From: Sorghum bicolor
Lineage: Eukaryota > Streptophyta > Magnoliopsida > Poales > Poaceae
Assembly (NCBI RefSeq): GCF_000003195.3
Contig: NW_018396400.1
Coordinates: 343,163-407,162 of the forward strand
Reading direction: 5' to 3'
DNA length: 64,000 nucleotides
This document shows, piece after piece, positions 34,701 through 48,414 of this stretch (within the stretch, counting starts at the first letter, position 1; the number at the start of each line of letters is the position of its first letter). Both the position numbers and the translations under genes were made by a program. The notes beneath the pieces are model-generated. The model saw only the letters and a program-made list of their open reading frames with translations, was not told the origin of the DNA and ran no database searches.

Positions 34701-35765
34701 GTTCCGACCGTGAAGCCCAACACTATCCGGACCGGTTCTCGATCCGTTCGCACCGTATTGGAGATGGATGGGGGACCACGGGGGCGCGAAGAGTAAGTCC
34801 GAGGTCCAGCATGGCTGGCTAAGGCAGTCGGGCGGTTCCCGGGTACGGAGGTTCTATGCGAGTCCGCGTGCTTGTCTTCCTGGATACGTGCCATGGTGAT
34901 CTGTAACTCGCTTTAGCGGGTGAGTGTGGTTTGCATGAGGAATACCCCTGAGCTCAGTAGTAATCGATTCGAATCGCCATCGTTCCTGGACAGTGAACAC
35001 TTGACTTGAGCTGCACCATCGTAGTAATGATTATGGAATGTGGTTAATGATGATGATGGGTTAAGTTGATGAATATGATTATGGATACTACTTACTTGCT
35101 TAATCATGATTAATACTATAATGTTGCTTAGTACAGGTGCCCACTTAGTATAAGTAGGAATGATTAAGCTGAGCTATTTATTAAATGTTACTACTGCTTT
35201 TCCGCCAAAAGAGTCAAGCTATCCCCTGATAAAGCCGGTCATCCTCCTTGGAGTCTTTTCTTTTGAGTTAGTCGGGTAAGTCTAGCTGGGTACCTTCTCG
35301 TACTCAGGGTTTTTCCCGCTTGTTGTTTGTGCAGACGGGCATACCTACCACGGGTATTGCGAGACCTGTCTTTTCCCAGTGGACTAGAAGGCCTTGGGAA
35401 AGGCTGATCTTAATACTCTCTCTCCAACTGCTTTTGATGGATGGACTCTGGACTGGCACTGTATAAATCTTTAAAAGTGTGAGTTGGGTTGAGGTTTTAA
35501 AACTATCTTGTTTCCGCTATTTGGACTTGAGGAACTTGGTTTGTAATAACTTTATTTCCGCACTCTAATGTTGTTGAACTATTTGCGAAATGTTGTAACA
35601 TGCGAATGGTGACGCTAAACTTGTACGACCTTGGTTGATGATGTTTGGTTTGAAATCCTTCGAGATTTCCGGACTACCGGGTTTATAATGGCTTAAGTGT
35701 GACAATTGCTTGTTTAGCGAATGATGTTTCACTTATGCTTTTATAAATTGGTCGGTTCTGTGACA
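31753..35765 (+). repeat. 3' LTR of the Tekay-like element (4,013 bp)
   Basis: Starts TGTAACACC, ends TGTGACA. By eye it differs from 21015-25034 at roughly 30 bases plus indels: one of about 14 bp near 32247, and rearranged GC-rich bases at about 32280-32310. It carries the same internal GC-rich block, the acidic short ORF (34028-34417) and the TATAAAT at 35462. Confidence 0.95.
34028..34417 (+). other. Acidic short ORF within the 3' LTR
   Basis: Counterpart of 23298-23687 with at least two amino-acid changes. The frame remains open. It is listed only so both copies are on record; coding status is unproven. Confidence 0.3.
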
Positions 35766-35770
35766 CAAAC
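35766..35770 (+). repeat. Target-site duplication, right copy (CAAAC)
   Basis: Matches 21010-21014. The satellite resumes at once with a C-type monomer (CGTGCACCTATC), in register with the B-type monomer that ends at 21014. Confidence 0.95.
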
Positions 35771-38700
35771 CGTGCACCTATCTTGCATCAAGATTAGCTC
35801 TATCCCCAAATAGATCGAACCGACCTTCCAATTGAGCCTCTTCACCTAGGAGTATTATCGGGTGCTTCCATAATGGTTTCCGAGCCTATGCTCCATTATG
35901 CGCAAACCATGCACCAATCTTGCACCTAAACTGTCTCCAAACCGATTGAAGCGAGATTCCATATGACACACATGATCTAGGAGTTCTATCGGGTGTGTCC
36001 AAATTGATTTCTGAGAATACGGTACGTTCCATGCAAACTGTACACCTATCTTTCATCAAGATTAGCACTATCTCCAAACAGACCGAACCAAGCTTTCACT
36101 TGAGCCTCTTCACTTAGGAGTACCATCGGGAACTTCCACAATGATTTCTGAGCCTATGGTGCACTGGGCACAAACCATGCAACTATCTTGCACCGAAACT
36201 AATACTATCTCCAACTGGACTGAAGCGAGATTCCATATGACACACTTCATCTAGTAGTTCCATCGGGTGCATCTACAGTTCCATCGGGTGTGTCCAAATT
36301 GATTTCTGAGCATATGGTATGTTCCATGCAAACCGTGCACCTATCTTGCATCAACATTAGAACTATCTCCAAACAAAGCAAACTGAGCTTCCACTTGAGC
36401 CCCTTTACCCAGGAGTATCATCGGGTGCATCCAAAATGGTTTCTTAGCCTATGATGCATTAGGCACAAACTGTGTACCTATCTTGCACCGAAACTAACTC
36501 TGTCTCCAAATAGACCAAAGCGAGATTCTATTTGACACATGTCATCTAGAAGTTCTATTGCGATGCGTCCAAATGGATTTCTTAGCATATGGTTTGTTCC
36601 ATGAAAACCGTGCACCTATCTTGCATCATGATTAGCACTATCTCCAAACAGATCAAACCGACCTTCCACTTGAGCCTCTTCACCTAGGAGTACTATCGGG
36701 TGCTTCCATAATGGTTTCCAAGCCTATGGTGCATTATGCGCAAACCATGCACCAATCTTGCACCTAAACTGTCTCCAAACAGATTGAAGCGAGATTCCAT
36801 ATGACACACATGATCTAGGAGTTCTATCGGGTGCGTCCAAATTGATTTCTGAGAATACGGTACGTTCCATGCAAACCGTACACCTATCTTTCATCAAGAT
36901 TAGCACTATCTCCAAACAGACCGAACCGAGCTTTCACTTGAGCCTCTTCACCTAGGAGTACCATCAGGAACTTCCACAATGATTTCTGAGCCTATGGTGC
37001 ACTGGGCACAAACCATGCAACTATCTTGCACCGAAACTAATACTATCTCCAACTGGACTGAAGCGAGATTCCATATGACACACTTCATCTAGTAGTTCCA
37101 TCGGGTGCATCTACAGTTCCATCGGGTGTGTCCAAATTGATTTCTGAGCATATGGTATGTTCCATGCAAACCGTGCACCTATCTTGCATCAACATTAGAA
37201 CTATCTCCAAACAGACAGAACAAAGATTCCATATGAGCCTCTTCACCAAGGAGTACCATCGCTTGCATCCAAAATAGTTTCTTAGCCTATGGTGCATTAG
37301 GCACAAACCGTGTACCTATCTTGCACCGAAACTAACTCTATCTCGAAAGAGACCGAAGTGAGATTCTATATGACACACGTCATCTAGGAGTTCTATTGGG
37401 TGCTTCCAAATATATTTCTAAGCATATGGTACGTTCGATGCAATTCGTGCACCTATGTTGCATCTAGATTACACTATCTCCAAACAAAGCAAATTGAGCT
37501 TCCACTTGAGCCCCTTTACCCAGGAGTATCATCGGGTGCATCCAAAATGGTTTCTTAGCCTATGATGCATTAGGCGCAAACTGTGTACCTATCTTGCACC
37601 AAAACTACCTCTGGCTCCAAACAGACCTAAGCGAGATTCTATTTGACACATGTCATCTAGGAGTTCTATTGGGTGCGTCCAAATGGATTTCTTAGCATAT
37701 GGTATGTTCCATGCAAACCGTGCACCTATCTTGCATCAAGATTAGCTCTATCTCCAAACAGATCGAACTGACCTTCCACTTGAGCCTCTTCACCTAGGAT
37801 TATCATCGGGTGCTTCCATAATGGTTTCTGAGCATATGGTGCATTATGCGCAAACGATACACCAATCTTCCACCTAAACTAACAATGTCTCCAAACAGAT
37901 TGAAGCGAGATTCCAAATGACACACATGATCTAGGAGTTCTATCGGGTGAGTCCAAATTGATTTATGAGAATATGGTATGATCTATGCAAACCGTACACC
38001 TATCTTTCATAAAGATTAGCACTATCTCCAAACAGACCGAACCGGGCTTTCACTTGACCCCCTTCACCTAGGAGTACCATCAGGAACTTCCACAACGATT
38101 TCTGAGCCTATGGTGCACTGGGCACAAACCATGCAACTATCTTACACCGAAACTAATACTATCTCAAACTGGACTGAAGCGAGATTCCATATGACAAACT
38201 TCATCTAGTAGTTCCATCGGGTGCATCTGCAGTGCCATCAGGTGTGTCCAAATTTATTTCTGAGCATATCGTATGTTCCATGCAAACCGTGCACCTATCT
38301 TGCATCAAGATTGGAACTATCTTCAAACAGACAGAACCAAGGTTCCACATGAGCCTCTTCACCAAGGAGTACCATCGTGTGCGTCCAAAATAGTTTATTA
38401 GCCTATGGTGCATTTGGCACAAACCGTGTACCTATCTTGCACCAAAACTAAAATTATCTCCAAAGAGACCAAAGTGAGATTCTATATGACACAAATCATC
38501 TAGGAGTTCTATTGGGTGCTTCCAAATATATTTCTAAGCATATGGTACGTTCGATGCAATTCGTGCACCTATCTTGCATCAAGATTAGCACTATCTCCAA
38601 ACAAAGCGAACTGAGCTTCCACTTGAGCCCCTTTACCCAGGAGTATCATCGGGTGCATCCAAAATGGTTTCTTAGCCTATGATGCATTAGGCGCAAACTG

Positions 38701-39904
38701 TGTACCTATCTTGCACCAAAACTACCTCTGTCTCCAAACAGACCTAAGCGAGATTCTATATGACACATGTCATCTAGGAGTTCTATTGGGTGCGTCCAAA
38801 TGGATTTCTTAGCATATGGTATGTTCCATGCAAACCGTGCACCTATCTTGCATCAAGATTAGCACTATCTCCAAACAGATCGAACCGACCTTCCACTTGA
38901 GCCTCTTCGCCTAGGATTATCATCGGGTGCTTCCAGAATGGTTTCTGAGCATATGGTGCATTATGCGCAAACGATGCACCAATCTTCCACCTAAACTAAC
39001 AATGTCTCCAAACAGATTGAAGCGAGATTCCAAATGACACACATGATCTAGGAGTTCTATCGGGTGAGTCCAAATTGATTTATGAGAATATGGTACGTTC
39101 TATGCAAACCGTACACCTATTTTTCATCAAGATTAGCACTATCTCCAAACAGACCGAACCGGGCTTTCACTTGAGCCTCTTCACCTAGGAGTACCATCAG
39201 GAACTTCCACAACGATTTCCGAGCCTATGGTGCACTGGGCACAAACCATGCAACTATCTTGCACCGAAACTAATACTATCTCCAACTGGACTGAAGTGAG
39301 ATTCCATATGATACACTTCATCTAGTAGTTCCATCGGGTGCATCTACAGTTCCATCGGGTGTGTCCAAATTGATTTCTGAGCATATGGTATGTTCCATGC
39401 AAACCGTGCACCTATCTTGCATCAAGATTAGAACTATCTCCAAACAGACAGAACCAAGATTCCACATGAGCCTCTTCACCAAGGAGTACCATCAGGAACT
39501 TCCACAATGATTTCTGAGCCTATGGTGCACTGGGCACAAACCAAGCAACTATCTTGCACCGAAACTAATACTATCTCCAACTGGACTAAAGCGAGATTCC
39601 ATATGACACACTTCATCTAGTAGTTCCATCGGGTGCATCTACAATTCCATCGGGTGTGTCCAAATTGATTTCTGAGCATATGGTATGTTCCATGCAAACC
39701 GTGCACCTATCTTGCATCAACATTAGAACTATCTCCAAACAGACAGAACAAATATTCCATATGAGCCTCTTCACCAAGGAGTACCATCGCTTGCATCCAA
39801 AATAGTTTCTTAGCCTATGGTGCATTAGGCACAAACCGTGTACCTATCTTGCACCGAAACTAACACTATCTCGAAAGAGACCGAAGTGAGATTCTAAATG
39901 ACAC

Positions 39905-42900
39905 ACGTCATCTAGGAGTTCTATTGGGTGCTTCCAAATATATTTCTAAGCATATGGTACGTTCGATGCAATTCGTGCACCTATCTTGCATCAAGATTAG
40001 CACTATCTCCAAACAAAGCAAACTGAGCTTCCACTTGAGCCCCTTTACCCAAGAGTATCATCGGGTGCATCCAAAATGTTTTCTTAGCCTATGATGCATT
40101 AGGCGCAAACTGTGTACCTATCTTGCACCAAAACTAACTCTGTCTCCAAATAGACCAAAGCGAGATTCCATATGACACATGTCATCTTGGAGTTCTATTG
40201 CGATGCATCCAAATAGATTTCTTAGCATATGGTATGTTCCATGAAAACCGTGCACCTATCTTGCATCAAGATTAGCACTATCTCCAAACAGATCAAACCG
40301 ACCTTCCACTTGAGCCTCTTCACCTAGGAGTACTATCGGGTGCTTCCATAATGGTTTCCAAGCCTATGGTGCATTATGCACAAACCATGCACCAATCTTG
40401 CACCTAAACTGTCTCCAAACAGATTGAAGCGAGATTCCATATGACACACATGATCTAGGAGTTCTATCGGGTGCGTCCAAATTGATTTATGAGAATATGG
40501 TACGTTCTATGCAAACCATACACCTATTTTTCATCAAGATTAGCACTATCTCCAAACAGACCGAACCGGGCTTTCACTTGAGCCTCTTCACCTAGGAGTA
40601 CCATCAGGAACTTCCACAACGATTTCCGAGCCTATGGTGCACTGGGCACAAACCATGCAACTATCTTGCACCGAAACTAATACTATCTCCAACTGGACTG
40701 AAGTGAGATTCCATATGATACACTTCATCTAGTAGTTCCATCGGGTGCATCTACAATTCCATCGGGTGTGTCCAAATTGATTTCTGAGCATATGGTATGT
40801 TCCATGCAAACCGTGCACCTATCTTGCATCAAGATTAGAACTATCTCCAAACAGAGAGAACCAAGATTCCACATGAGCCTCTTCACCAAGGAGTACCATC
40901 GCGTGCGTCCAAAATAGTTTCATAGCCTATGGTGCATTAGGCACAAACCGTGTACCTATCTTGCACCGAAACTAACACTATCTCGAAAGAGACCGAAGTG
41001 AGATTCTAAATGACACACGTCATCTAGGAGTTCTATTGGGTGCTTCCAAATATATTTCTAAGCATATGGTACGTTCCATGCAATTCGTGCACCTATCTTG
41101 CATCTAGATTAGCACTATCTCTAAACAAAGCAAACTGAGCTTCCACTTGAGCCCCTTTACCCAGGAGTATCATCGGGTGCATCCAAAATGATTTCTTAGC
41201 CTATGATGCATTAGGCGCAAACTGTGTACCTATCTTGCACCAAAACTACATCTGTCTCCAAACAGACCTAAGCGAGATTCTATATGACACATGTCATCTA
41301 GGAGTTCTATTGGTTGCGTCCAAATGGATTTCTTAGCATATGGTATGTTCCGTGCAAACCGTGCACCTATCTTGCATCAAGATTAGCACTATCTCCAAAC
41401 AGATCGAACCGACCTTCCACTTGAGCCTCTTCACCTAGGATTATCATCGGGTGCTTCCATAATGGTTTCTGAGCATATGGTGCATTATGCGCAAACGATG
41501 CACCAATCTTCCACCTAAACTAACAATGTCTCCAAACAGATTGAAGTGAGATTCCAAATGACATGATCTAGGAGTTCTATCGGGTGTGTCCAAATTGATT
41601 TCTGAGCATATGGTATGTTCCATGCAAACCGTGCACCTATCTTGCATCAACATTAGAACTATCTCCAAACAGACAGAACAAAGATTCCCTATGAGCCTCT
41701 TCACCAAGGAGTACCATCGCTTGCATCCAAAATAGTTTCTTAGCCTATGGTGCATTAGGCACAAACCGTGTACCTATCTTGCACCGAAATTAACACTATC
41801 TCGAAAGAGACCGAAGTGAGATTCTATATGACACACGTCATCTAGGAGTTCTATTGGGTGCTTCCAAATATATTTCTAAGCATATGGTACGTTCGATGCA
41901 ATTCTTGCACCTATCTTGCATCTAGATTAGCACTATCTCCAAACAAAGCAAACTAAGCTTCCACTTGAGCCCCTTTACCAAGGAGTATCATCGGGTGCAT
42001 CCAAAATGGTTTCTTAGCCTATGATGCATTAGGCGCAAACTGTGTACCTGTCTTGCACCAAAACTACCTCTGGCTCCAAACAGACCTAAGCGAGATTCTA
42101 TTTGACACATGTCATCTAGGAGTTCTATTGGGTGCGTCCAAATGGATTTCTTAGCATATGGTATGTTCCATGCAAACCTTGCACCTATCTTGCATCAAGA
42201 TTAGCACTATCTCCAAACAGATCGAACTGACCTTCCAATTGAGCCTCTTCACCTAGGATTATCATCGGGTGCTTCCATAATGGTTTCTGAGCCTATGGTG
42301 CATTATGCGCAAACGATGCACCAATCTTCCACCTAAACTAACAATATCTCCAAACGGATTGAAGCGAGATTCCAAATGACACACATGATCTAGGAGTTCT
42401 ATCGGGTGCGTCCAAATTGATTTATGAGAATATGGTACGTTCTATGCAAACCGTACACCTATCTTTCATCAAGATTAGCACTATCTCCAAACAGACCGAA
42501 CCGGGCTTTCACTTGAGCCTCTTCACATAGGAGTACCATCGGGAACTTCCACAACGATTTCTGAGCCTATGGTGCCCTAGGCACAAACCATGCAAATATC
42601 TTGCACCGAAACTAATACTATCTCCAACTGGACCGAAGCGGGATTCCATATGATACACTTTATCTAGTAGTTCCATCGGGTGCATCTACAGTGCCATCGG
42701 GTGTGTCCAAATTGATTTCTGAGCATATGGTATGTTCCATGCAAACCGTGCACCTATCTTGCACCAAGATTGGAACTATCTTCAAACAGACAGAACCAAG
42801 GTTCCACATGAGACTCTTCACCAAGGAGTACCATCGCGTGCGTCCAAAATAGTTTCTTAGCCTATCGTGCATTTGGCACAAACCGTGTACCTATCTTGCA

Positions 42901-42951
42901 CCGAAACTAACACTATCTCCAAAGTGACCGAAGTGAGATTCTATATGACAC
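39905..42951 (+). repeat. 3,047-bp segmental unit, copy 1
   Basis: A 3,047-bp stretch of satellite monomers is repeated immediately downstream (42952-45998). Matching landmarks: 'AAAATGTTTTC' at 40073 and 43120, the D/F hybrid at about 41570 and 44617, and the F monomer at 42665 and 45712, all offset by 3,047. Only scattered single-base differences are seen. Edges are approximate. Confidence 0.75.
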
Positions 42952-45900
42952 ACGTCATCTAGGTGTTCTATTGGGTGCTTCCAAATATATTTCTAAGCAT
43001 ATGGTACGTTCGATGCAATTCGTGCACCTATCTTGCATCAAGATTAGCACAATCTCCAAACAAAGCAAACTGAGCTTCCACTTGAGCCCCTTTACCCAAG
43101 AGTATCATCGGGTGCATCCAAAATGTTTTCTTAGCCTATGATGCATTAGGCGCAAACTGTGTACCTATCTTGCACCAAAACTAACTCTGTCTCCAAATAG
43201 ACCAAAGCGAGATTCCATATGACACATGTCATCTTGGAGTTCTATTGCGATGCATCCAAATAGATTTCTTAGCATATGGTATGTTCCATGGAAACCGTGC
43301 ACCTATCTTGCATCAAGATTAGCACTATCTCCAAACAGATCAAACCGACCTTCCACTTGAGCCTCTTCACCTAGGAGTACTATCGGGTGCTTCCATAATG
43401 GTTTCCAAGCCTATGGTGCATTATGCACAAACCATGCACCAATCTTGCACCTAAACTGTCTCCAAACAGATTGAAGCGAGATTCCATATGACACACATGA
43501 TCTAGGAGTTCTATCGGGTGCGTCCAAATTGATTTATGAGAATATGGTACGTTCTATGCAAACCGTACACCTATTTTTCATCAAGATTAGCACTATCTCC
43601 AAACAGACCGAACCGGGCTTTCACTTGAGCCTCTTCACCTAGGAGTACCATCAGGAACTTCCACAACGATTTCCGAGCCTATGGTGCACTGGGCACAAAC
43701 CATGCAACAATCTTGCACCGAAACTAATACTATCTCCAACTGGACTGAAGTGAGATTCCATATGATACACTTCATCTAGTAGTTCCATCGGGTGCATCTA
43801 CAATTCCATCGGGTGTGTCCAAATTGATTTCTGAGCATATGGTATGTTCCATGCAAACCGTGCACCTATCTTGCATCAAGATTAGAACTATCTCCAAACA
43901 GACAGAACCAAGATTCCACATGAGCCTCTTCACCAAGGAGTACCATCGCGTGCGTCCAAAATAGTTTCATAGCCTATGGTGCATTAGGCACAAACCGTGT
44001 ACCTATCTTGCACCGAAACTAACACTATCTCGAAAGAGACCGAAGTGAGATTCTAAATGACACACGTCATCTAGGAGTTCTATTGGGTGCTTCCAAATAT
44101 ATTTCTAAGCATATGGTACGTTCCATGCAATTCGTGCACCTATCTTGCATCTAGATTAGCACTATCTCTAAACAAAGCAAACTGAGCTTCCACTTGAGCC
44201 CCTTTACCCAGGAGTATCATCGGGTGCATCCAAAATGGTTTCTTAGCCTATGATGCATTAGGCGCAAACTGTGTACCTATCTTGCACCAAAACTACATCT
44301 GTCTCCAAACAGACCTAAGCGAGATTCTATATGACACATGTCATCTAGGAGTTCTATTGGTTGCGTCCAAATGGATTTCTTAGCATATGGTATGTTCCGT
44401 GCAAACCGTGCACCTATCTTGCATCAAGATTAGCACTATCTCCAAACAGATCGAACCGACCTTCCACTTGAGCCTCTTCACCTAGGATTATCATCGGGTG
44501 CTTCCATAATGGTTTCTGAGCATATGGTGCATTATGCGCAAACGATGCACCAATCTTCCACCTAAACTAACGATGTCTCCAAACAGATTGAAGTGAGATT
44601 CCAAATGACATGATCTAGGAGTTCTATCGGGTGTGTCCAAATTGATTTCTGAGCATATGGTATGTTCCATGCAAACCGTACACCTATCTTGCATCAACAT
44701 TAGAACTATCTCCAAACAGACAGAACAAAGATTCCCTATGAGCCTCTTCACCAAGGAGTACCATCGCTTGCATCCAAAATAGTTTCTTAGCCTATGGTGC
44801 ATTAGGCACAAACCGTGTACCTATCTTGCACCGAAACTAACACTATCTCGAAAGAGACCGAAGTGAGATTCTATATGACACACGTCATCTAGGAGTTCTA
44901 TTGGGTGCTTCCAAATATATTTCTAAGCATATGGTACGTTCGATGCAATTCTTGCACCTATCTTGCATCTAGATTAGCACTATCTCCAAACAAAGCAAAC
45001 TAAGCTTCCACTTGAGCCCCTTTACCAAGGAGTATCATCGGGTGCATCCAAAATGGTTTCTTAGCCTATGATGCATTAGGCGCAAACTGTGTACCTGTCT
45101 TGCACCAAAACTACCTCTGGCTCCAAACAGACCTAAGCGAGATTCTATTTGACACATGTCATCTAGGAGTTCTATTGGGTGCGTCCAAATGGATTTCTTA
45201 GCATATGGTATGTTCCATGCAAACCTTGCACCTATCTTGCATCAAGATTAGCACTATCTCCAAACAGATCGAACTGACCTTCCAATTGAGCCTCTTCACC
45301 TAGGATTATCATCAGGTGCTTCCATAATGGTTTCTGAGCCTATGGTGCATTATGCGCAAACGATGCACCAATCTTCCACCTAAACTAACAATATCTCCAA
45401 ACGGATTGAAGCGAGATTCCAAATGACACACATGATCTAGGAGTTCTATCGGGTGCGTCCAAATTGATTTATGAGAATATGGTACGTTCTATGCAAACCG
45501 TACACCTATCTTTTATCAAGATTAGCACTATCTCCAAACAGACCGAACCGGGCTTTCACTTGAGCCTCTTCACATAGGAGTACCATCGGGAACTTCCACA
45601 ACGATTTCTGAGCCTATGGTGCACTGGGCACAAACCATGCAAATATCTTGCACCGAAACTAATACTATCTCCAACTGGACTGAAGCGAGATTCCATATGA
45701 TACACTTTATCTAGTAGTTCCATCGGGTGCATCTACAGTGCCATCGGGTGTGTCCAAATTGATTTCTGAGCATATGGTATGTTCCATGCAAACCGTGCAC
45801 CTATCTTGCACCAAGATTGGAACTATCTTCAAACAGACAGAACCAAGGTTCCACATGAGACTCTTCACCAAGGAGTACCCTCGCGTGCGTCCAAAATAGT

Positions 45901-45998
45901 TTCTTAGCCTATCGTGCATTTGGCACAAACCGTGTACCTATCTTGCACCGAAACTAACACTATCTCCAAAGAGACCGAAGTGAGATTCTATATGACAC
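42952..45998 (+). repeat. 3,047-bp segmental unit, copy 2
   Basis: Second copy of the 3,047-bp unit. A third, more diverged and partial copy seems to continue from about 46000 to 47650: 'TTGCGATGCATCCAAATAG' is at about 40198, 43245 and 46291, and an F monomer is at about 46824. Confidence 0.7.
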
Positions 45999-47814
45999 AC
46001 ATCATCTAGGTGTTCTATTGGGTGCTTCCAAATATATTTCTAAGCATATGGTACGTTCGATGCAATTCGTGCACCTATCTTGCATCAAGATTAGCACAAT
46101 CTCCAAACAAAGCAAACTGAGCTTCCACTTGAGCCCCTTTACCCAGGAGTATCATCGGGTGCGTCCAAAATGGTTTCTTAGCCTATGATGCATTAGGCGC
46201 AAACTGTGTACCTATCTTGCACCAAAACTAACTCTGTCTCCAAATAGACCAAAGCGAGATTCCATATGACACATGTCATCTAGGAGTTCTATTGCGATGC
46301 ATCCAAATAGATTTCTTAGCATATGGTAAGTTCCCTGAAAACCGTGCACCTATCTTGCATGAAGATTAGCACTATCTCCAAACAGATTGAACCGACCTTC
46401 CACTTGAGCCTCTTCACCTAGGAGTACTATCGTGTGCTTCCATAATGGTTTCCGAGCCTATGGTGCATTATGCGCAAACCATGCACCAATCTTGCACCTA
46501 AACTGTCTCCAAACCGATTGAAGCGAGATTCCATATGACACACATGATTTACGAGTTCTATCGGGTGCGTCCAATTTGATTTCTGAGAATACGGTACGTT
46601 CCATGCAAACCGTACACCTATCTTTCATCAAGATTAGCAATATCTCCAAACAGACCGAACCGAGCTTTCACTTGAGCCTCTTCACCTAGGAGTACCATCG
46701 GGAACTTCCACAATGATTTCTGAGCCTATGGTGTACTGGGCACAAACCATGCAACAATCTTGCACCGAAACTAATACTATCTCCAACTGGACTGAAGTGA
46801 GATTCCATATGATACACTTCATCTAGTAGTTCCATCGGGTGCATCTACAGTTCCATCGGGTGTGTCCAAATTGATTTCTGAGCATATGGTATGTTCCATG
46901 CAAACCGTGCACCTATCTTGCATCAAGATTAGAACTATCTCCAAACAGACAGAACCAAGATTCCACATGAGCCTCTTCACCAAGGAGTACCATCGCGTGC
47001 GTCCAAAATAGTTTCTTAGCCTATGGTGTATTAGGCACAAACCGTGTACCTATCTTGCACCGAAACTAACACTATCTCGAAAGAGACCGAAGTGAGATTC
47101 TAAATGACACACATCATCTAGGAGTTCTATTGGGTGCTTCCAAATATATTTCTAAGCATATGGTACGTTCGATGCAATTCGTGCACCTATCTTGCATCTA
47201 GATTAGCACTATCTCCAAACAAAGCAAACTGAGCTTCCACTTGAGCCCCTTTACCCAGGAGTATCATCGGGTGCATCCAAAATGGTTTCTTAGCCTATGA
47301 TGCATTAGGCGCAAACTGTGTACCTATCTTGCACCAAAACTACATCTGTCTCCAAACAGACCTAAGCGAGATTCTATATGACACATGTCATCTAGGAGTT
47401 CTATTGGTTGCGTCCAAATGGATTTCTTAGCATATGGTATGTTCCATGCAAACCGTGTACCTGTCATGCATCAAGATTAGCACTATCTCCAAACAGATCG
47501 AACCGACCTTCCACTTGAGCCTCTTCACCTAAGATTATCATCGGGTGCTTCCATAATGGTTTCGGAGCATATGGTGCATTATGCGCAAACGATGCACCAA
47601 TCTTCCACCTAAACTAACAATGTCTCCAAACAGATTGAAGCGAGATTCCAAATGACACACATGATCTAGGAGTTCTATCGGGTGTGTCCAAATTGATTTC
47701 TAAGAATATGGTACGTTCCATGCAAACCGTACACCTATCTTTCATCAAGATTAGCACTATCTCCAAACAGACCGAACCGAGCTTTCACTTGAGCCTCTTC
47801 ACCTAGGAGTACCA

Positions 47815-48414
47815 TCGGGAACTTCCACAACGATTTCTGAGCCTATGGTGCACTGGGCACAAACTAATACTATCTCCAACAGGACCGAAGCGAGATTCCA
47901 TATGATACATTTCATCTAGTAGTTCCATCGGGTGCATCTATAGTTCCATCGGGAGTGTCCAAATAGATTTCTTAGCATATGGTATGTTCCATGCATACCG
48001 TGCACCTATTGGGGTGCGTCCAAATAGATTTCTTAGCATATGGTATGTTCCATGCATACCGTGCACCTATTTTGCATCAAGATTAGCACTATCTCCAAAT
48101 AGATCGAACCGACCTTCCACTTGAGCTTCTTCACCTAGGATTATCAACGGGTGCTTCCATAATGGTTTCTGAGCCTATGGTGCATTATGCACAAACCATG
48201 CACCAATCTTGCACCTAAACTAACACTGTCTCCAAACAAATTGAAGCGAGATTCCATATGACACACATGATCTAGGAGTTCTATCGGGTGCGTCCAAATT
48301 GATTTCTGAGAATATGGTACGTTCCATGCAAACCGTACACCTATCTTTCATCAAGATTAGCACTATCACCAAACATACCAAACCGAGCTTTCACTTGAGC
48401 CTCTTCACCTAGGA
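47815..48414 (+). repeat. ~600-bp satellite segment, copy 1 (offset 2,794 bp)
   Basis: Contains a distinctive broken monomer: a 'GTGTCCAAATAGATTTC' stretch through 'CACCTATT' is followed at once by 'GGGGTGCGTCCAAATAG', i.e. a partial monomer repeated after a short deletion. The whole block reappears at 50609-51208 with no differences I could find. Confidence 0.7.

Larger units (their letters stand above)
21015..35765 (+). mobile_element. Ty3/gypsy chromovirus LTR retrotransposon, Del/Tekay type (14.75 kb)
   Basis: Order: 5' LTR, tRNA-Met primer-binding site, extra ORF with a histone H3-like tail, gag, protease, reverse transcriptase, RNase H, integrase, chromodomain, polypurine tract, 3' LTR. 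Integrase lying after RT/RNase H defines Ty3/gypsy. The C-terminal chromodomain, LTRs of about 4 kb, Met primer and the AAGGGGGTAGGG tract fit the Del/Tekay chromovirus clade. LTRs differ by roughly 30 substitutions in 4 kb by eye plus a few indels, so the insertion is recent, perhaps a few hundred thousand years at usual grass rates. Gag-pol carries one frameshift and three stops, so this copy could move only with proteins supplied by another copy. Confidence 0.9.
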
